This document shows, one piece after another, positions 27,141-39,227 of a stretch of 62,342 bases of DNA. The position numbers and the translations under genes are program-made. Numbering within the stretch: the stretch's first letter is position 1; every line of letters starts with the position of its first letter. The notes under the pieces were generated by a model, which was not told the origin of the DNA, did not search any database, and saw nothing but the letters and a program-made list of their open reading frames with translations. Source of the DNA: Romboutsia sedimentorum (GTDB taxonomy: Bacteria > Bacillota > Clostridia > Peptostreptococcales > Peptostreptococcaceae); contig NZ_JASKYM010000013.1 of NCBI RefSeq assembly GCF_030131845.1, positions 1 to 62,342 of the forward strand, in the 5' to 3' direction.

Positions 27141-27644
27141 ATGAGACAAGCTATAGAAGTTAAATCACACGTTGTTACTGAAATAGTTGAGAAGTTACAA
27201 AAATCTTGTGCTGCTGTTATAGTTGACTATAAGGGATTAACAGTTGAAGAAGTAACTGAACTAAGAAAGAAAATGAGAGACGCTGGTGTTGAATATAAGG
27301 TATACAAAAACACTTTAGTAAGAAGAGCTGCTAAAGAGGTTGGTATAGAACAATTCAATGACGAGTTATTAGTTGGAACTAATGCGATAGCATTCGGATA
27401 CGAAGATCCTGTTGCACCAGCTAGAATATTAAAAGAATTTATGGATTCTCATCCAAAAATGCAATTAAAGATGGGTGTAGTAGAAGGAGAATTCTACAAC
27501 GAAACTCAAATAGTTGAGTTCGCTAACATACCATCAAGAGAAGTTCTTCTTGCTAAATTACTTGGAAGCTTAAAAGCTCCAGTATCAAACTTTGCATACT
27601 TAGTAGATGCAATAGCTAAGAAAGCTGAAGGACAAGAAGCTTAA
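27141..27644 (+). CDS. rplJ: 50S ribosomal protein L10
   Basis: Base of the L7/L12 stalk. 167 residues; N-terminal rRNA-binding region with VDYKGLTVEEVTELRKKMRDAG and YKVYKNTLVRRA, C-terminal helix for L12 dimers. SD AAGGAGGTG. Co-transcribed with rplL. Confidence 0.99.
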   Translation: MRQAIEVKSHVVTEIVEKLQKSCAAVIVDYKGLTVEEVTELRKKMRDAGVEYKVYKNTLVRRAAKEVGIEQFNDELLVGTNAIAFGYEDPVAPARILKEFMDSHPKMQLKMGVVEGEFYNETQIVEFANIPSREVLLAKLLGSLKAPVSNFAYLVDAIAKKAEGQEA

Positions 27645-27721
27645 TTGTCAATTTAGTGAAAATTATTATATAATTTTACATTAATATTATTAAAACGAAA
27701 AAAAATGCGGAGGTGCTTAAA

Positions 27722-28081
27722 ATGACAATAGAACAAATATTAGAAGCTATAGAAAACATGAAAGTTTTAGAATTAAACGAATTAGTTAAAGCTGCTGAAG
27801 AAAAATTCGGTGTATCTGCTTCAGCTCCAGTAATGGTTGCTGGTGCTGCAGGTGCTGCTGCTGAAGAGAAAACTGAGTTTGATGTAATATTAACTAACTG
27901 TGGATCTTCAAAAGTTGGAGTTATAAAAGCTGTTAGAGAAATAACTGGATTAGGATTAAAAGAAGCTAAAGAAGTAGTTGATAACGCTCCTAAAGCTGTT
28001 AAAGAAGGAGCTTCTAAAGAAGAAGCTGAGCAAATGAAAGAAAAATTAGAAGCTGCAGGTGCTTCAGTAGAAGTTAAGTAG
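27722..28081 (+). CDS. rplL: 50S ribosomal protein L7/L12
   Basis: Stalk protein that recruits translation GTPases. 119 residues: N-terminal dimerisation helix ([13 protein letters not shown]), an Ala-rich hinge ([12 protein letters not shown]), C-terminal domain with [23 protein letters not shown] 27722 is used because GGAGGTG lies 7 bases upstream; the in-frame GTG at 27713 falls inside that site. Confidence 0.99.
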   Translation: MTIEQILEAIENMKVLELNELVKAAEEKFGVSASAPVMVAGAAGAAAEEKTEFDVILTNCGSSKVGVIKAVREITGLGLKEAKEVVDNAPKAVKEGASKEEAEQMKEKLEAAGASVEVK

Positions 28082-28090
28082 TTTTCTTTA

Positions 28091-28118
28091 AAAAGATGTC
28101 CCAAGGGACATCTTTTTT
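28091..28118 (+). terminator. Terminator after rplL
   Basis: AAAAGATGTCCC-AA-GGGACATCTTTTTT, a 12-bp stem with a tiny loop and a T-run. Ten bases after the rplL stop. Confidence 0.93.
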
Positions 28119-28209
28119 ATTCTAAATGATTTTTATAAAATTAAGTTATATATTTATAATAGATAAGATGTTGAACAACATATTTAAAGATATATTAACT
28201 TGAATAGAT

Positions 28210-28232
28210 GGAGTCTTTTGACTTCTTTTTTT
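28210..28232 (+). terminator. Second terminator between rplL and rpoB
   Basis: GGAGTC-TTTT-GACTTC (one wobble) and seven T. With the first hairpin it separates rplL from rpoB, or acts as an attenuator for readthrough. Otherwise the gap is AT-rich. Confidence 0.75.
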
Positions 28233-28346
28233 ATGTAATAAGAAAATATGTGAAAAAAAAGAATTTTACATTGGTATTTTGTGCATAATAAATAATGCAT
28301 ATTTTGTATCGAAAGTGAAATAAAAAGATTAGATGCAAGTTACATA

Positions 28347-28375
28347 TTGAAAAATACTTGACATTATGATAAAAT
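28347..28375 (+). promoter_or_regulatory. Promoter of rpoB-rpoC
   Basis: TTGAAA, 17-base spacer, TAAAAT, with an extended -10 (TGATAAAAT). A TTGACA at 28358 lies within the spacer but has no matching -10. Confidence 0.65.
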
Positions 28376-28435
28376 TGTTAGATGCGTTAGAATAAACTAT
28401 GGTTTTATTTTTAATTATTGAGAGGTGAAAAGTGA

Positions 28436-31400
28436 ATGCCACATCCTGTCACGATAGGTAAAAGAACTAGAATGAGCTTTTCTAAGATAAAGGAAATAGC
28501 TGATGTACCAAATCTTATAGAACTACAAGTAGATTCATATAAGTGGTTTATTGAAGAAGGTTTAAAGGAAGTATTTGAGGACATTTCACCAATAGAAGAT
28601 TATACAGGTAATCTTATATTAGAATTTGTTGATTACTCTTTAGACGATAAACCTAAATACGATATAGAAGAATGTAAAGATAGAGATGCTACATATTGTG
28701 CACCTCTAAAAGTTAAAGTAAGACTTATCAATAAGGAAACTGGGGAAATCAAAGAGCAAGAAGTTTTCATGGGAGACTTCCCGTTAATGACAGAAAGAGG
28801 AACTTTTGTAATTAATGGTGCTGAGAGAGTTATAGTAAGTCAATTAGTTAGATCTCCAGGCGTTTATTATGCCCAAGAAAGAGATAAAACAGGTAAAAGA
28901 TTAATATCATCTACTGTTATTCCTAACAGAGGTGCATGGTTAGAATACGAAACTGATTCTAATGATATTATATCTGTAAGAGTTGATAGAACTAGAAAAC
29001 AACCAGTTACGGTTTTATTAAGAGCTTTAGGAATAGGAACGGATGCAGAAATAATTGATCTTCTAGGTGAAGATGAGAGATTAGCTGCAACTTTAGAAAA
29101 AGACAACACTACTACAGTTGAAGAAGGTTTAATTGAGATATACAAGAAATTAAGACCAGGTGAACCTCCTACAGTAGAAAGTGCATCATCATTATTAAAT
29201 GCTTTATTCTTTGATCCAAAGAGATATGATTTAGCTAAAGTAGGTAGATATAAGTTTAACAAAAAACTTGCTCTATGTTACAGAATAATGAATAGAGTAT
29301 CAGCTGAAGATATAGTTAACCAAGAAACTGGTGAAGTATTCGTTAAAGCTGGTGACAAAATAAGTTATGACGTAGCTAAAGATATACAAAACTCAGGCAT
29401 TAATGTCGTTACTTTATTAATGGGTGATGAAAAAACTGTTAAAGTTATAGGGAATAATTTTGTAGATATCAAATCTCATATTAGCTTTGATATAGACGGA
29501 TTAAATATAAAAGAAAAAGTTCACTATCCAACTTTAAAAGAAATAATAGAAGAGTATAGTGACGAAGAAGAAATAAAAGAAGCTATAAAATCTAGAATAA
29601 AAGAACTTATACCAAAGCATATATTATTAGATGATATAATCGCTTCTATAAGTTATGAATTCAATATATTCCATAAAATAGGGAATATAGATGATATAGA
29701 CCATTTAGGAAATAGAAGAATAAGATCAGTTGGTGAGTTATTACAAAACCAAGTGAGAATAGGTCTTTCAAGAATGGAAAGAGTTATAAAAGAAAGAATG
29801 ACAGTTCAGGATATGGAAGCTATAACGCCACAAGCGTTAGTTAACATAAGACCTGTTTCTGCAGCTATAAAAGAATTCTTTGGAAGCTCTCAGTTATCTC
29901 AGTTCATGGACCAAACAAACCCATTATCTGAATTAACTCATAAGAGAAGATTATCAGCATTAGGACCAGGTGGACTTTCAAGAGAAAGAGCTGGATTCGA
30001 AGTGCGTGACGTACATCATTCTCACTATGGTAGAATGTGTCCTATAGAAACTCCAGAGGGACCAAACATCGGTCTTATAAACTCATTAAGTACTTATGCT
30101 AAAATAAATGAGTTTGGTTTCATAGAATCACCTTACAGACAAGTAGACAAAGAAGCTGGAAGAGTTACTAATGAAATACAGTACTTAACAGCAGACGAAG
30201 AAGATTTATTCATAAGAGCCCAAGCAAATGAGCCATTAGAAGAAGATGGAACTTTTGTAAACAACAGAGTTGTGTGTAGAACTAAGAACGGTGCAGTAGA
30301 ATTAGTTTCAGTTAACAAAGTTGATTTTATGGATATCTCTCCAAAACAAGTTGTTTCTATAGCAACAGCTATGATACCATTCTTAGAAAATGATGATGCC
30401 AACCGTGCGCTGATGGGATCAAACATGCAACGTCAAGCAGTACCTTTAGTGAGAAGAGAAGCTCCAATTATAGGTACAGGGGTTGAGTATAGAGCTGCTA
30501 AAGATTCAGGAGCAGTTGTAGTTGCTAAGAATTCAGGTATAGCTGAAAGAGTAACAGCTGATGAAATGGTAATAAAAAGAGAAGATGGAAATAGAGATAG
30601 ATATAAATTACTTAAATTTAAACGTTCTAACTCAGGTACTTGTATAAACCAAACTCCTATAATAGAAAGAGGAGATCGCATAGAAAAGGGTGACGTAATA
30701 GCAGATGGACCAGCTACAGACTTAGGTGAAGTAGCATTAGGAAGAAACTGTTTTATAGCATTCATGACATGGGAAGGTTATAACTACGAGGATGCCATCT
30801 TAATTAACGAAAGATTAGTTAAAGAAGATAGATTATCAACAATTCATATTGAAGAATATGAATCAGAAGCTAGAGATACTAAATTAGGACCAGAAGAAAT
30901 AACTAGAGATATACCAAACGTTGGAGAAAGTGCTACAAAGAACTTAGATGACAGAGGTATAATAAGAATAGGTGCTGAAGTAGATTCAGGAGACATATTA
31001 GTTGGTAAGGTAACTCCAAAAGGAGAAACTGAGCTTACTGCTGAAGAAAGATTACTTCGTGCTATATTTGGAGAAAAAGCTAGAGAAGTTAGAGATACTT
31101 CACTTAAGGTTCCTCATGGAGAATCTGGTATAATAGTTGATGTGAAGATATTCACTAGAGAAAATGGAGACGATTTATCTCCTGGTGTTAATGAATTAGT
31201 TAGATGTTATATAGCTAAGAAGAGAAAAATAAAAGTTGGAGATAAAATGGCTGGACGTCATGGTAATAAAGGGGTTATCTCTAGAATATTACCTGAAGAA
31301 GATATGCCATTTATGGAAGACGGAACTCCTCTTGATATAGTTCTTAACCCTCAAGGTATACCATCTCGTATGAACATCGGACAGGTGTTAGAAGTCCACT

Positions 31401-32185
31401 TAGGACTTGCAGCCAATACTTTAGGATGGCATGTTGCTACTTCAGTATTCGATGGAGCTAAAGAAGCAGACATAAGAAGTGCTTTAACAAAAGCTGGATA
31501 TCCAGATGATGGAAAAGTAACTTTATACGATGGTAGAACAGGTGATACTTTTGACAATAGAATAACAGTAGGATACATGTACATGCTGAAACTACATCAC
31601 TTGGTTGATGATAAGTTACATGCAAGAAGTACAGGACCATACTCATTAGTTACTCAACAGCCACTAGGTGGTAAAGCACAATTTGGTGGACAAAGATTTG
31701 GAGAGATGGAGGTTTGGGCTTTAGAAGCATACGGAGCTGCTCACATACTTCAAGAGATACTTACTGTTAAGTCTGATGACGTTGTAGGACGTGTTAGAGC
31801 ATACGAAGCAATAGTTAAGGGAGAGAATATCCCTGAACCAGGAATACCAGAATCATTTAAGGTTCTTATAAAAGAACTTCAAAGTTTATGCTTAGATGTA
31901 AAGGTATTAACAGAAGAAGACCAGGAAATAGAAGTTAGAGAATCTTTAGATGTAGATGACTCTACTGGTGAATTTGAGTTAGACATTATAGATAATATCC
32001 AAGAGATGGAAGAAAATCATATAATAGAAGAAATCGAAGACGATTTCGAAAAAGTAGAAGTAGAAGTAGAAGTAGAACCGATAGCAATAGAAGAAGCTGA
32101 AGTAGTAGAAAGCATAGATTTCGAAGAAGACATAGTCTATGAAGAAGAAATAGACTTTGAGGATACTGAAGACTTTGATGCATAA
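28436..32185 (+). CDS. rpoB: DNA-directed RNA polymerase subunit beta
   Basis: Second largest core subunit. 1249 residues; the rifampicin pocket reads [20 protein letters not shown] then [10 protein letters not shown] with the usual Gln, Asp, His and Ser of a susceptible enzyme. [15 protein letters not shown] and [20 protein letters not shown] are intact. The last 75 or so residues are an acidic tail dominated by Glu, Asp, Val and Ile (for example VEVEVEVE), beyond the conserved C-terminus. Start ATG 28436 with SD GAGGTGA. Confidence 0.99.
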   Translation: MPHPVTIGKRTRMSFSKIKEIADVPNLIELQVDSYKWFIEEGLKEVFEDISPIEDYTGNLILEFVDYSLDDKPKYDIEECKDRDATYCAPLKVKVRLINKETGEIKEQEVFMGDFPLMTERGTFVINGAERVIVSQLVRSPGVYYAQERDKTGKRLISSTVIPNRGAWLEYETDSNDIISVRVDRTRKQPVTVLLRALGIGTDAEIIDLLGEDERLAATLEKDNTTTVEEGLIEIYKKLRPGEPPTVESASSLLNALFFDPKRYDLAKVGRYKFNKKLALCYRIMNRVSAEDIVNQETGEVFVKAGDKISYDVAKDIQNSGINVVTLLMGDEKTVKVIGNNFVDIKSHISFDIDGLNIKEKVHYPTLKEIIEEYSDEEEIKEAIKSRIKELIPKHILLDDIIASISYEFNIFHKIGNIDDIDHLGNRRIRSVGELLQNQVRIGLSRMERVIKERMTVQDMEAITPQALVNIRPVSAAIKEFFGSSQLSQFMDQTNPLSELTHKRRLSALGPGGLSRERAGFEVRDVHHSHYGRMCPIETPEGPNIGLINSLSTYAKINEFGFIESPYRQVDKEAGRVTNEIQYLTADEEDLFIRAQANEPLEEDGTFVNNRVVCRTKNGAVELVSVNKVDFMDISPKQVVSIATAMIPFLENDDANRALMGSNMQRQAVPLVRREAPIIGTGVEYRAAKDSGAVVVAKNSGIAERVTADEMVIKREDGNRDRYKLLKFKRSNSGTCINQTPIIERGDRIEKGDVIADGPATDLGEVALGRNCFIAFMTWEGYNYEDAILINERLVKEDRLSTIHIEEYESEARDTKLGPEEITRDIPNVGESATKNLDDRGIIRIGAEVDSGDILVGKVTPKGETELTAEERLLRAIFGEKAREVRDTSLKVPHGESGIIVDVKIFTRENGDDLSPGVNELVRCYIAKKRKIKVGDKMAGRHGNKGVISRILPEEDMPFMEDGTPLDIVLNPQGIPSRMNIGQVLEVHLGLAANTLGWHVATSVFDGAKEADIRSALTKAGYPDDGKVTLYDGRTGDTFDNRITVGYMYMLKLHHLVDDKLHARSTGPYSLVTQQPLGGKAQFGGQRFGEMEVWALEAYGAAHILQEILTVKSDDVVGRVRAYEAIVKGENIPEPGIPESFKVLIKELQSLCLDVKVLTEEDQEIEVRESLDVDDSTGEFELDIIDNIQEMEENHIIEEIEDDFEKVEVEVEVEPIAIEEAEVVESIDFEEDIVYEEEIDFEDTEDFDA

Positions 32186-32226
32186 ATTTTATTAATGTAA
32201 ATATCAAATAGAAGGGAGAGAACTCC

Positions 32227-35200
32227 TTGTTTGAATTAAACAATTTCGAGTCGATAAAGATAGCATTGGCTTCTCCAGAAAAAATAAGACAGTGGTCTAG
32301 AGGAGAAGTAAAAAAGCCTGAAACTATAAACTACCGTACACTTAAACCAGAGAAAGATGGTCTTTTCTGTGAAAGAATATTTGGACCTCAAAAAGACTGG
32401 GAGTGTCACTGTGGTAAATACAGAAGAGTAAGATACAAAGGTGTAGTTTGTGATAGATGTGGAGTAGAAGTAACAAAAGCTAAGGTAAGAAGAGAAAGAA
32501 TGGGACATATAGAGCTAGCAGCTCCTATGTCTCATATCTGGTACTTCAAAGGTATACCAAGTAGAATGGGTCTTTTACTTGATATGTCTCCTAGATCTTT
32601 AGAAAAAATATTATACTTTGCATCATATGTTGTAGTTGATTCAGGAGAAACTGGATTAAATACAAAGCAACTATTAACAGAAAAAGAATATAGAACTGCT
32701 GTTGAAAAGTATGGATATAATACTTTCACTATAGGTATGGGTGCTGAAGCTGTAAAACAATTATTACAAAATATTGATTTAGAGCAAGAAAGCAAAGATT
32801 TAAGATCGGACTTAAAAGATAGCACTGGACAAAAAAGAGTTAGAACTATAAGAAGATTAGAAGTGGTAGAAGCATTCAAAAAGTCTGGAAATAAACCAGA
32901 GTGGATGATAGTAGAAGCTATACCAGTTATACCTCCAGATTTAAGACCTATGGTACAACTTGATGGAGGAAGATTTGCAACTTCTGATTTAAATGATTTA
33001 TATAGAAGAGTTATAAATAGAAATAACAGATTAAAGAGATTATTAGAGCTTGGAGCACCGGACATAATAGTAAGAAATGAAAAGAGAATGCTTCAAGAAG
33101 CTGTAGATGCTTTAATTGACAATGGTAGAAGAGGTAGACCTGTAACAGGACCTGGTAATAGACCACTTAAGTCATTATCAGACATGTTAAAAGGAAAGCA
33201 AGGACGTTTCCGTCAAAACTTACTTGGTAAGCGTGTTGACTACTCAGGACGTTCAGTTATAGTCGTTGGACCAGAACTTAAATTCTATCAATGTGGTCTT
33301 CCAAAGAAAATGGCACTTGAATTATTCAAACCATTTGTTATGGATAAACTAGTTAAAGAAGGGCATGCACATAATATAAAAAGTGCAAAGTCTATAGTAG
33401 AAAAAGTTAAACCAGAGGTTTGGGATGTTCTAGAAGACGTTATAAAAAGTCATCCAGTACTTCTTAACCGTGCACCTACTCTTCATAGATTAGGGATACA
33501 AGCATTTGAACCAATATTAGTTGAAGGAAAAGCTATAAAGTTACATCCACTTGTATGTACAGCATACAATGCTGACTTTGATGGTGACCAAATGGCAGTT
33601 CACGTTCCTTTATCAGTTGAAGCCCAAGCGGAAGCAAGATTCTTAATGTTATCTATTAACAATATACTTGCACCTAAAGATGGTACTCCGATAACTACTC
33701 CTTCTCAGGATATGGTTTTAGGATGTTACTATTTAACAATAGAAGCTCAAGGTGGAGAAAAAGGAACAGGTACAACATTTAAGGACTTCAATGAATTATT
33801 ACTTGCTTATCAAAATAATGCAGTTGAATTGCACTCATTAGTAAAGATGAGAATAATACTTGAAGATGGTAGAAGATCAATTGTTGAAAGTACAGTTGGT
33901 AGATTTATATTCAATGAACAAATACCTCAAAACTTAGGATTTGTTGATAGAGAAAAAGATCCATTTGGATTAGAAGTTGACTATTTAGTTGATAAAAAAT
34001 CTTTAGGTGTAATAATAGACAAGTGTTTTAGAAAACATGGAAATACAGATACTGCTGTATTACTTGATTATATAAAATCACTAGGATTTAAGTATTCTAC
34101 AAGAGGTGGATTAACAGTTGCCGTTGCAGATATGACAATTCCAGAAGCTAAACAAGGTTACGTAACTTTAGCTGAAGAAAAAGTTGATAAGTATGAAAAA
34201 GCATATAGAAGAGGTCTAATATCTAACGAAGAAAGATATGAAAGAGTTATAGAAACTTGGACAGAAACAACTGAAAAAGTTACAGATGCTCTTATGGAAG
34301 GTTTAGACAGATTAAATAATATATATATAATGGCTCATTCAGGAGCCAGAGGATCGAAAAACCAGATAAGACAGTTAGCTGGTATGCGTGGACTTATGGC
34401 CAATGCATCTGGTAAAACAGTTGAAGTTCCAGTTAAATCTAACTTCCGTGAAGGTTTATCAGTAATGGAATACTTTACATCTTCACATGGTGCTAGAAAA
34501 GGTCTTGCCGATACTGCACTTCGTACAGCCGATTCAGGTTACTTAACAAGAAGACTTGTTGATGTCAGTCAAGATGTTATAGTAAGAGATGTAGACTGTG
34601 GAACTACGGATACAACAGAAATCTTTGCAATAAAAGATGGAAATGAAGTAATAGAAGTACTATACGATAGAATGGTAGGAAGATACACTATAGATGCTAT
34701 AGTACATCCAACTACTGGAGAAGTTATAGTAGAAGCTGATTCTATGATTCAAGAAGATGAAGCTGAAAAAATAGTAGCATCAGGAATAGAAACAGTTCAA
34801 ATAAGAACGGTTCTTAATTGTAGAACAAACCACGGAGTTTGCTCTAAGTGTTACGGTAGAAACCTTGCTACAGGTAAGGAAGTAAACATAGGTGAAGCTG
34901 TAGGTATAATAGCTGCTCAATCAATAGGTGAGCCAGGTACACAGCTTACAATGCGTACATTCCATACGGGTGGGGTTGCCGGTGGAGATATAACTCAAGG
35001 TCTTCCAAGGGTTGAGGAATTATTCGAAGCCAGAAAACCAAAAGGTTTAGCGCTAATTACTGAAGTTGCTGGTAGAGTTGAAATAGATGAAACTGGTAAG
35101 AAGAAGGAAATAGCTATAGTACCACAAACAGGAGAAACAGAAATATACGCAATACCTTACGGATCAAGATTGAGAGTTAAACAAGGACAAAAGGTTGTAG

Positions 35201-35715
35201 CTGGTGAAGCTTTAACTCAAGGTTCTATAAACCCTCATGATATAGTAAGAGTACAGGGTATAGGTGGGGTTCAAGAGTATATAGTTAAAGAAGTACAAAG
35301 AGTTTATAGAATGCAAGGTGTTGACGTTAACGATAAGCATATAGAAGTAATTGTAAGACAGATGCTTTCTAAAGTTAAGGTTGAAGATCCAGGAGATACA
35401 GATTTATTACCAGGTGGATATGAAGATGTATTAACATTCAATAAATGTAATGAAGAAGCTATGGCTCAAGGATTAAGACCAGCTGTTGCGAAGAGAACTT
35501 TACTTGGTATAACTAAGGCATCTCTTGCTACAGAATCATTCTTATCAGCTGCATCATTCCAGGAAACTACAAGAGTATTGACAGAAGCTGCTATAAAAGG
35601 AAAAGAAGACCATTTAATAGGTCTGAAAGAGAATGTTATAATAGGTAAGTTAATACCAGCAGGAACTGGTATGAAGAGATATAAAAACATAGCTGTTGAA
35701 AGAATAGAAGACTAG
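32227..35715 (+). CDS. rpoC: DNA-directed RNA polymerase subunit beta'
   Basis: Largest core subunit holding the active-site Mg. NADFDGDQM near residue 449 gives the three catalytic Asp; zinc ribbon [20 protein letters not shown] starts at Cys60; a second zinc site lies in [17 protein letters not shown]. 1162 residues, the Firmicutes length without the large enterobacterial insert. Start is TTG ([17 protein letters not shown]) with AGGGAG upstream. Co-transcribed with rpoB, 41 bases apart. Confidence 0.99.
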   Translation: MFELNNFESIKIALASPEKIRQWSRGEVKKPETINYRTLKPEKDGLFCERIFGPQKDWECHCGKYRRVRYKGVVCDRCGVEVTKAKVRRERMGHIELAAPMSHIWYFKGIPSRMGLLLDMSPRSLEKILYFASYVVVDSGETGLNTKQLLTEKEYRTAVEKYGYNTFTIGMGAEAVKQLLQNIDLEQESKDLRSDLKDSTGQKRVRTIRRLEVVEAFKKSGNKPEWMIVEAIPVIPPDLRPMVQLDGGRFATSDLNDLYRRVINRNNRLKRLLELGAPDIIVRNEKRMLQEAVDALIDNGRRGRPVTGPGNRPLKSLSDMLKGKQGRFRQNLLGKRVDYSGRSVIVVGPELKFYQCGLPKKMALELFKPFVMDKLVKEGHAHNIKSAKSIVEKVKPEVWDVLEDVIKSHPVLLNRAPTLHRLGIQAFEPILVEGKAIKLHPLVCTAYNADFDGDQMAVHVPLSVEAQAEARFLMLSINNILAPKDGTPITTPSQDMVLGCYYLTIEAQGGEKGTGTTFKDFNELLLAYQNNAVELHSLVKMRIILEDGRRSIVESTVGRFIFNEQIPQNLGFVDREKDPFGLEVDYLVDKKSLGVIIDKCFRKHGNTDTAVLLDYIKSLGFKYSTRGGLTVAVADMTIPEAKQGYVTLAEEKVDKYEKAYRRGLISNEERYERVIETWTETTEKVTDALMEGLDRLNNIYIMAHSGARGSKNQIRQLAGMRGLMANASGKTVEVPVKSNFREGLSVMEYFTSSHGARKGLADTALRTADSGYLTRRLVDVSQDVIVRDVDCGTTDTTEIFAIKDGNEVIEVLYDRMVGRYTIDAIVHPTTGEVIVEADSMIQEDEAEKIVASGIETVQIRTVLNCRTNHGVCSKCYGRNLATGKEVNIGEAVGIIAAQSIGEPGTQLTMRTFHTGGVAGGDITQGLPRVEELFEARKPKGLALITEVAGRVEIDETGKKKEIAIVPQTGETEIYAIPYGSRLRVKQGQKVVAGEALTQGSINPHDIVRVQGIGGVQEYIVKEVQRVYRMQGVDVNDKHIEVIVRQMLSKVKVEDPGDTDLLPGGYEDVLTFNKCNEEAMAQGLRPAVAKRTLLGITKASLATESFLSAASFQETTRVLTEAAIKGKEDHLIGLKENVIIGKLIPAGTGMKRYKNIAVERIED

Positions 35716-35751
35716 AATCGAAAGTTAAACCTTTATACTTATAAAGAAATC

Positions 35752-35780
35752 TTGACATAGATTATGTCTGGTGATAAAAT
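35752..35780 (+). promoter_or_regulatory. Promoter of rpsL-rpsG-fusA-tuf
   Basis: TTGACA, 17-base spacer, TAAAAT with extended -10 TGATAAAAT, the same -10 as before rpoB. Confidence 0.85.
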
Positions 35781-35791
35781 GTAAAAGTGTG

Positions 35792-35842
35792 CAATTGAAA
35801 GTCGGTTAAGAGCTTATATAAGTTCTTAATTACTTTCGATTG
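35792..35842 (+). promoter_or_regulatory. Long hairpin in the rpsL leader
   Basis: CAATTGAAAGT / ACTTTCGATTG form the base (one wobble) and TTAAGAGCTTA / TAAGTTCTTAA the top. It starts close to the expected transcription start. No clean T-run follows, so a terminator is unlikely; mRNA stability or regulation are possible. The 180 bases from here to rpsL show further AT-rich short inverted repeats only. Confidence 0.6.
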
Positions 35843-36022
35843 AACTTTTAATAAATAATAATAGTAGCACCAAACTGCAAAGAGCTAAAACCACATAAAA
35901 TGTGTGTTAATAGACATTTAATTGTAAAGTAACGGAAGTTACTATAAATACTCAATATGATTTCATATTGATGTAGTTGGCGGTCATAAAGATCGAAAAT
36001 TTTGAAAAAGGAGGTGCATGTC

Positions 36023-36445
36023 ATGCCAACGATTAACCAATTAGTTCGTAAAAAAAGACAAGCAATAGAGAAAAAATCTACTGCTCCAGCATTACAAAAG
36101 GGATATGATTCTTTACACAAGAAATCTACTGATGCAAGTGCTCCACAAAAAAGAGGAGTTTGTACTTCAGTAAAAACAGTTACTCCTAAGAAACCTAACT
36201 CAGCTTTAAGAAAAGTTGCAAGAGTTAGATTAACAAACGGAATAGAAGTTTCTGCTTATATACCAGGTGAAGGCCACAACTTACAAGAGCATAGTGTTGT
36301 TCTTATAAGAGGAGGAAGAGTAAAAGACCTTCCAGGGGTTAGATACCATATACTTAGAGGTACATTAGATACTGCAGGTGTTGATAAGAGAATGCAATCA
36401 AGATCTAAGTACGGTGCTAAGAGACCTAAAGCTGCAAAAAAATAG
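36023..36445 (+). CDS. rpsL: 30S ribosomal protein S12
   Basis: Decoding-centre protein. 140 residues with [15 protein letters not shown] and [14 protein letters not shown]; the lysines linked to streptomycin resistance when mutated are the wild-type ones. ATG 36023 is 6 bases after AAGGAGGTG; the in-frame TTG at 36002 would start upstream of that site. Confidence 0.99.
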   Translation: MPTINQLVRKKRQAIEKKSTAPALQKGYDSLHKKSTDASAPQKRGVCTSVKTVTPKKPNSALRKVARVRLTNGIEVSAYIPGEGHNLQEHSVVLIRGGRVKDLPGVRYHILRGTLDTAGVDKRMQSRSKYGAKRPKAAKK

Positions 36446-36468
36446 TAAAAACTAACAATTGATTATAC

Positions 36469-36506
36469 GTGCGGTGCTTTAAATATATAGATATTTATGG
36501 CATCAC
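36469..36506 (+). promoter_or_regulatory. Possible regulatory stem-loop before rpsG
   Basis: GTG(CG)GTGC pairs with GCATCAC with a two-base bulge, enclosing AAATAT-ATAG-ATATTT. In E. coli S7 regulates its own translation from this gap; a similar role here is inference. Confidence 0.35.
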
Positions 36507-36567
36507 GGCATTTTAGTTATGTCGAGTACCTATGATTTAAGATTTAATAATTAAGGAGGGAAGCAAA

Positions 36568-37038
36568 ATGCCAAGAAAAGGTAATGTTCCAAAAAGAGAA
36601 GTATTAGCTGATCCAATGTATGGAAGTAAAGTAGTTACTAAGCTAATAAACAATTTAATGATGGATGGAAAAAAAGGAAAGTCTCAAGCAATAGTTTATG
36701 ATGCTTTCGCTATAATAGCTGAAAAAACTGGTGAAGAGGCTGTTGAAGTATTCAACAGAGCTATGGAAAACATAATGCCAGTTTTAGAAGTTAAAGCTAG
36801 AAGAGTTGGTGGAGCTAACTACCAAGTACCTATAGAGGTTAGACCTGAAAGAAGACAAACTTTAGGTTTAAGATGGTTAGTAAACTACACTAGAGCTCGT
36901 GGAGAAAAAGGTATGGTTGAGAAGTTATCTAAAGAGATAATGGACGCTGCTAACAACACAGGAGCTTCAGTTAAGAAAAAAGAAGATACTCATAAAATGG
37001 CAGAAGCTAATAAAGCATTTGCTCATTATAGATTCTAA
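36568..37038 (+). CDS. rpsG: 30S ribosomal protein S7
   Basis: Primary binder of the 16S 3' major domain. 156 residues with [32 protein letters not shown] and a full C-terminal helix. SD AAGGAGG. Gap to fusA 47 bases. Confidence 0.99.
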   Translation: MPRKGNVPKREVLADPMYGSKVVTKLINNLMMDGKKGKSQAIVYDAFAIIAEKTGEEAVEVFNRAMENIMPVLEVKARRVGGANYQVPIEVRPERRQTLGLRWLVNYTRARGEKGMVEKLSKEIMDAANNTGASVKKKEDTHKMAEANKAFAHYRF

Positions 37039-37085
37039 TTGTAAGGTACAGATACCTTTAAAAGGATATCGTAAGGAGGAGAACC

Positions 37086-39152
37086 ATGGCTAGAAAGTTT
37101 CCTTTAGAAAGAACTAGGAATATAGGAATCATGGCTCATATAGATGCAGGAAAAACTACTACTACAGAAAGAATCCTATTCTATTCAGGGCAAACTCATA
37201 AGATCGGAGAAACTCACGAAGGAGCTTCTCAAATGGACTGGATGGAGCAAGAAAAGGAGAGAGGTATAACAATTACTTCTGCTGCTACTACTGCTACTTG
37301 GAAAGACCATAGAATAAATGTAATAGATACTCCAGGTCACGTAGACTTCACTGTTGAAGTTGAAAGATCTTTAAGAGTTCTTGATGGTGCAGTTGCTGTA
37401 TTCTGTGCTAAAGGTGGGGTTGAACCTCAATCTGAGAATGTATGGAGACAAGCTGATAACTACGGAGTGCCTAGAATGGCTTTCGTAAACAAGATGGATA
37501 TCATGGGTGCAGATTTTTATAATGTTGTACAAATGATGAAAGATAGATTAGCTGCTAATGCAGTTCCAGTTCAATTACCAATAGGTAAAGAAGACTGGTT
37601 AGAAGGTGAAGTTGACCTTGTAGAAATGTGTGCTCACGTTTACAAGGATGACTTAGGAGTAGAAATAATAAGAACTGAAATACCAGAAGATATGAAAGAA
37701 TTAGCTGCAGAGTGGAGAGAAAAGCTTGTAGAAGCTGTTGCCGAAACTGATGAAGAATTAATGATGAAATATCTTGAAGGTGAAGAGTTTACTACAGAAG
37801 AAATAAAAGTTGCATTAAGAAAAGCTACTATAGCTTGTGAAATCAACCCAGTATTCTGTGGATCTGCTTACAAGAACAAAGGAGTTCAGTTATTATTAGA
37901 TGGTGTTGTTGATTACTTACCAGCTCCAACTGATATAGCTGCTATAAAAGGTGTATTAGAAGATGGAGAAGAAGAAGAAAGACATTCATCTGATGAGGAG
38001 CCATTCTCAGCTTTAGCATTCAAGATAATGACTGACCCATTCGTTGGGAAGTTAGCATTCTTCAGAGTTTATTCTGGAGTAATATCTAGTGGATCTTATA
38101 TCTTAAACTCTACTAAAAACAAGAGAGAAAGATTAGGACGTATACTACAAATGCATGCTAATACTAGAGAAGAAATAACTGAAGTATATGCAGGAGATAT
38201 AGCTGCTGCTGTTGGATTAAAAGAAACTACAACTGGAGATACTTTATGTGATCCAGCTAATCCGATAATACTTGAGACTATGGAATTCCCTGAGCCAGTT
38301 ATATCTGTTGCTATAGAGCCTAAGTCAAAAGCTGCTCAAGAAAAGATGGGTGTAGCTCTTCAAAAGTTAGTTGAAGAAGATCCGACTTTCAGAGTTAGAA
38401 CTGATGAAGAAACAGGACAGACTATAATATCGGGTATGGGTGAATTACACTTAGAGATAATAGTTGATAGATTATTAAGAGAATTTAAAGTTGAAGCTAA
38501 CGTTGGAGCTCCACAAGTTGCTTACAGAGAAACTATAACTCAACCAGTAGATATTGAGTACAAGTACTCTAAGCAATCAGGTGGTAGAGGACAATATGGT
38601 CACGTTAAGATCAGAGTTAATCCTCAAGATCCAGGTCTTGGATATACATTCACAAACAAAACTGTTGGTGGATCTGTACCTAAGGAATATGTTGGACCAA
38701 CTGATGCAGGTATACAAGGAGCTATGGCTGCTGGTGTAGTTGCTGGATTCCCAGTTGTTGACGTTGCTGTTGAATTATATGATGGTTCTTACCATGATGT
38801 CGATTCATCAGAGATGGCATTCAAAATGGCTGGATCTATGGCTATGAAAGAAGCTTTAAGAAAAGGTAACTCTATATTACTTGAGCCTTACTTCAAAGTT
38901 GAAGTTGTTACTCCTGAAGATTATATGGGAGACGTTATGGGTGGATTAAACTCTAAGAGAGGTTTAATACAAGGTATGGAAGCTAGATCTGGTGCGCAAA
39001 TTATAAATGCATTCGTTCCACTTTCAGAAATGTTTGGATACTCTACTGAGTTAAGATCATCTACTCAAGGTCGTGCAACTTACACTATGATATTTGATCA
39101 TTATGCACAAGTTCCAGCTTCAGTTGCTAAGAAGATATCTGAAGGTAAATAA
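37086..39152 (+). CDS. fusA: Elongation factor G
   Basis: Translocation GTPase. 688 residues: AHIDAGKT (17-24), ERGITI (58-63), DTPG (81-84), NKMD and [10 protein letters not shown], then domains II-V with [14 protein letters not shown]. Canonical in contrast to the paralog at 4436. SD AAGGAGG before ATG. Confidence 0.99.
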   Translation: MARKFPLERTRNIGIMAHIDAGKTTTTERILFYSGQTHKIGETHEGASQMDWMEQEKERGITITSAATTATWKDHRINVIDTPGHVDFTVEVERSLRVLDGAVAVFCAKGGVEPQSENVWRQADNYGVPRMAFVNKMDIMGADFYNVVQMMKDRLAANAVPVQLPIGKEDWLEGEVDLVEMCAHVYKDDLGVEIIRTEIPEDMKELAAEWREKLVEAVAETDEELMMKYLEGEEFTTEEIKVALRKATIACEINPVFCGSAYKNKGVQLLLDGVVDYLPAPTDIAAIKGVLEDGEEEERHSSDEEPFSALAFKIMTDPFVGKLAFFRVYSGVISSGSYILNSTKNKRERLGRILQMHANTREEITEVYAGDIAAAVGLKETTTGDTLCDPANPIILETMEFPEPVISVAIEPKSKAAQEKMGVALQKLVEEDPTFRVRTDEETGQTIISGMGELHLEIIVDRLLREFKVEANVGAPQVAYRETITQPVDIEYKYSKQSGGRGQYGHVKIRVNPQDPGLGYTFTNKTVGGSVPKEYVGPTDAGIQGAMAAGVVAGFPVVDVAVELYDGSYHDVDSSEMAFKMAGSMAMKEALRKGNSILLEPYFKVEVVTPEDYMGDVMGGLNSKRGLIQGMEARSGAQIINAFVPLSEMFGYSTELRSSTQGRATYTMIFDHYAQVPASVAKKISEGK

Positions 39153-39174
39153 TAATTATAAAAAAATAAAATAA

Positions 39175-39200
39175 GTAAGGTGAGGTATACCTCGCCTTAC
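39175..39200 (+). promoter_or_regulatory. Hairpin between fusA and tuf copy 2
   Basis: GTAAGGTGAGG and CCTCGCCTTAC form an 11-bp stem (one wobble), loop TATA (39186-39189). No T-run follows, so it probably marks a processing site or a weak pause in the mRNA. Confidence 0.6.
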
Positions 39201-39227
39201 ATAAATATATATAGGAGGTATTTCAAA

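Noticed and set aside
29880-29990. Rifampicin-resistance changes in rpoB
   Set aside because: The residues usually altered in resistant strains are all wild type.
32532-33065. 177-codon open frame on the - strand inside rpoC
   Set aside because: Shadow of the conserved rpoC frame; product is Ser/Phe/Leu-rich as expected from antisense of AT-rich coding sequence.
39180-39227. N-terminal extension of the second EF-Tu
   Set aside because: The added 16 codons are encoded by an intergenic hairpin and bypass the true AGGAGG ribosome site shared with copy 1.
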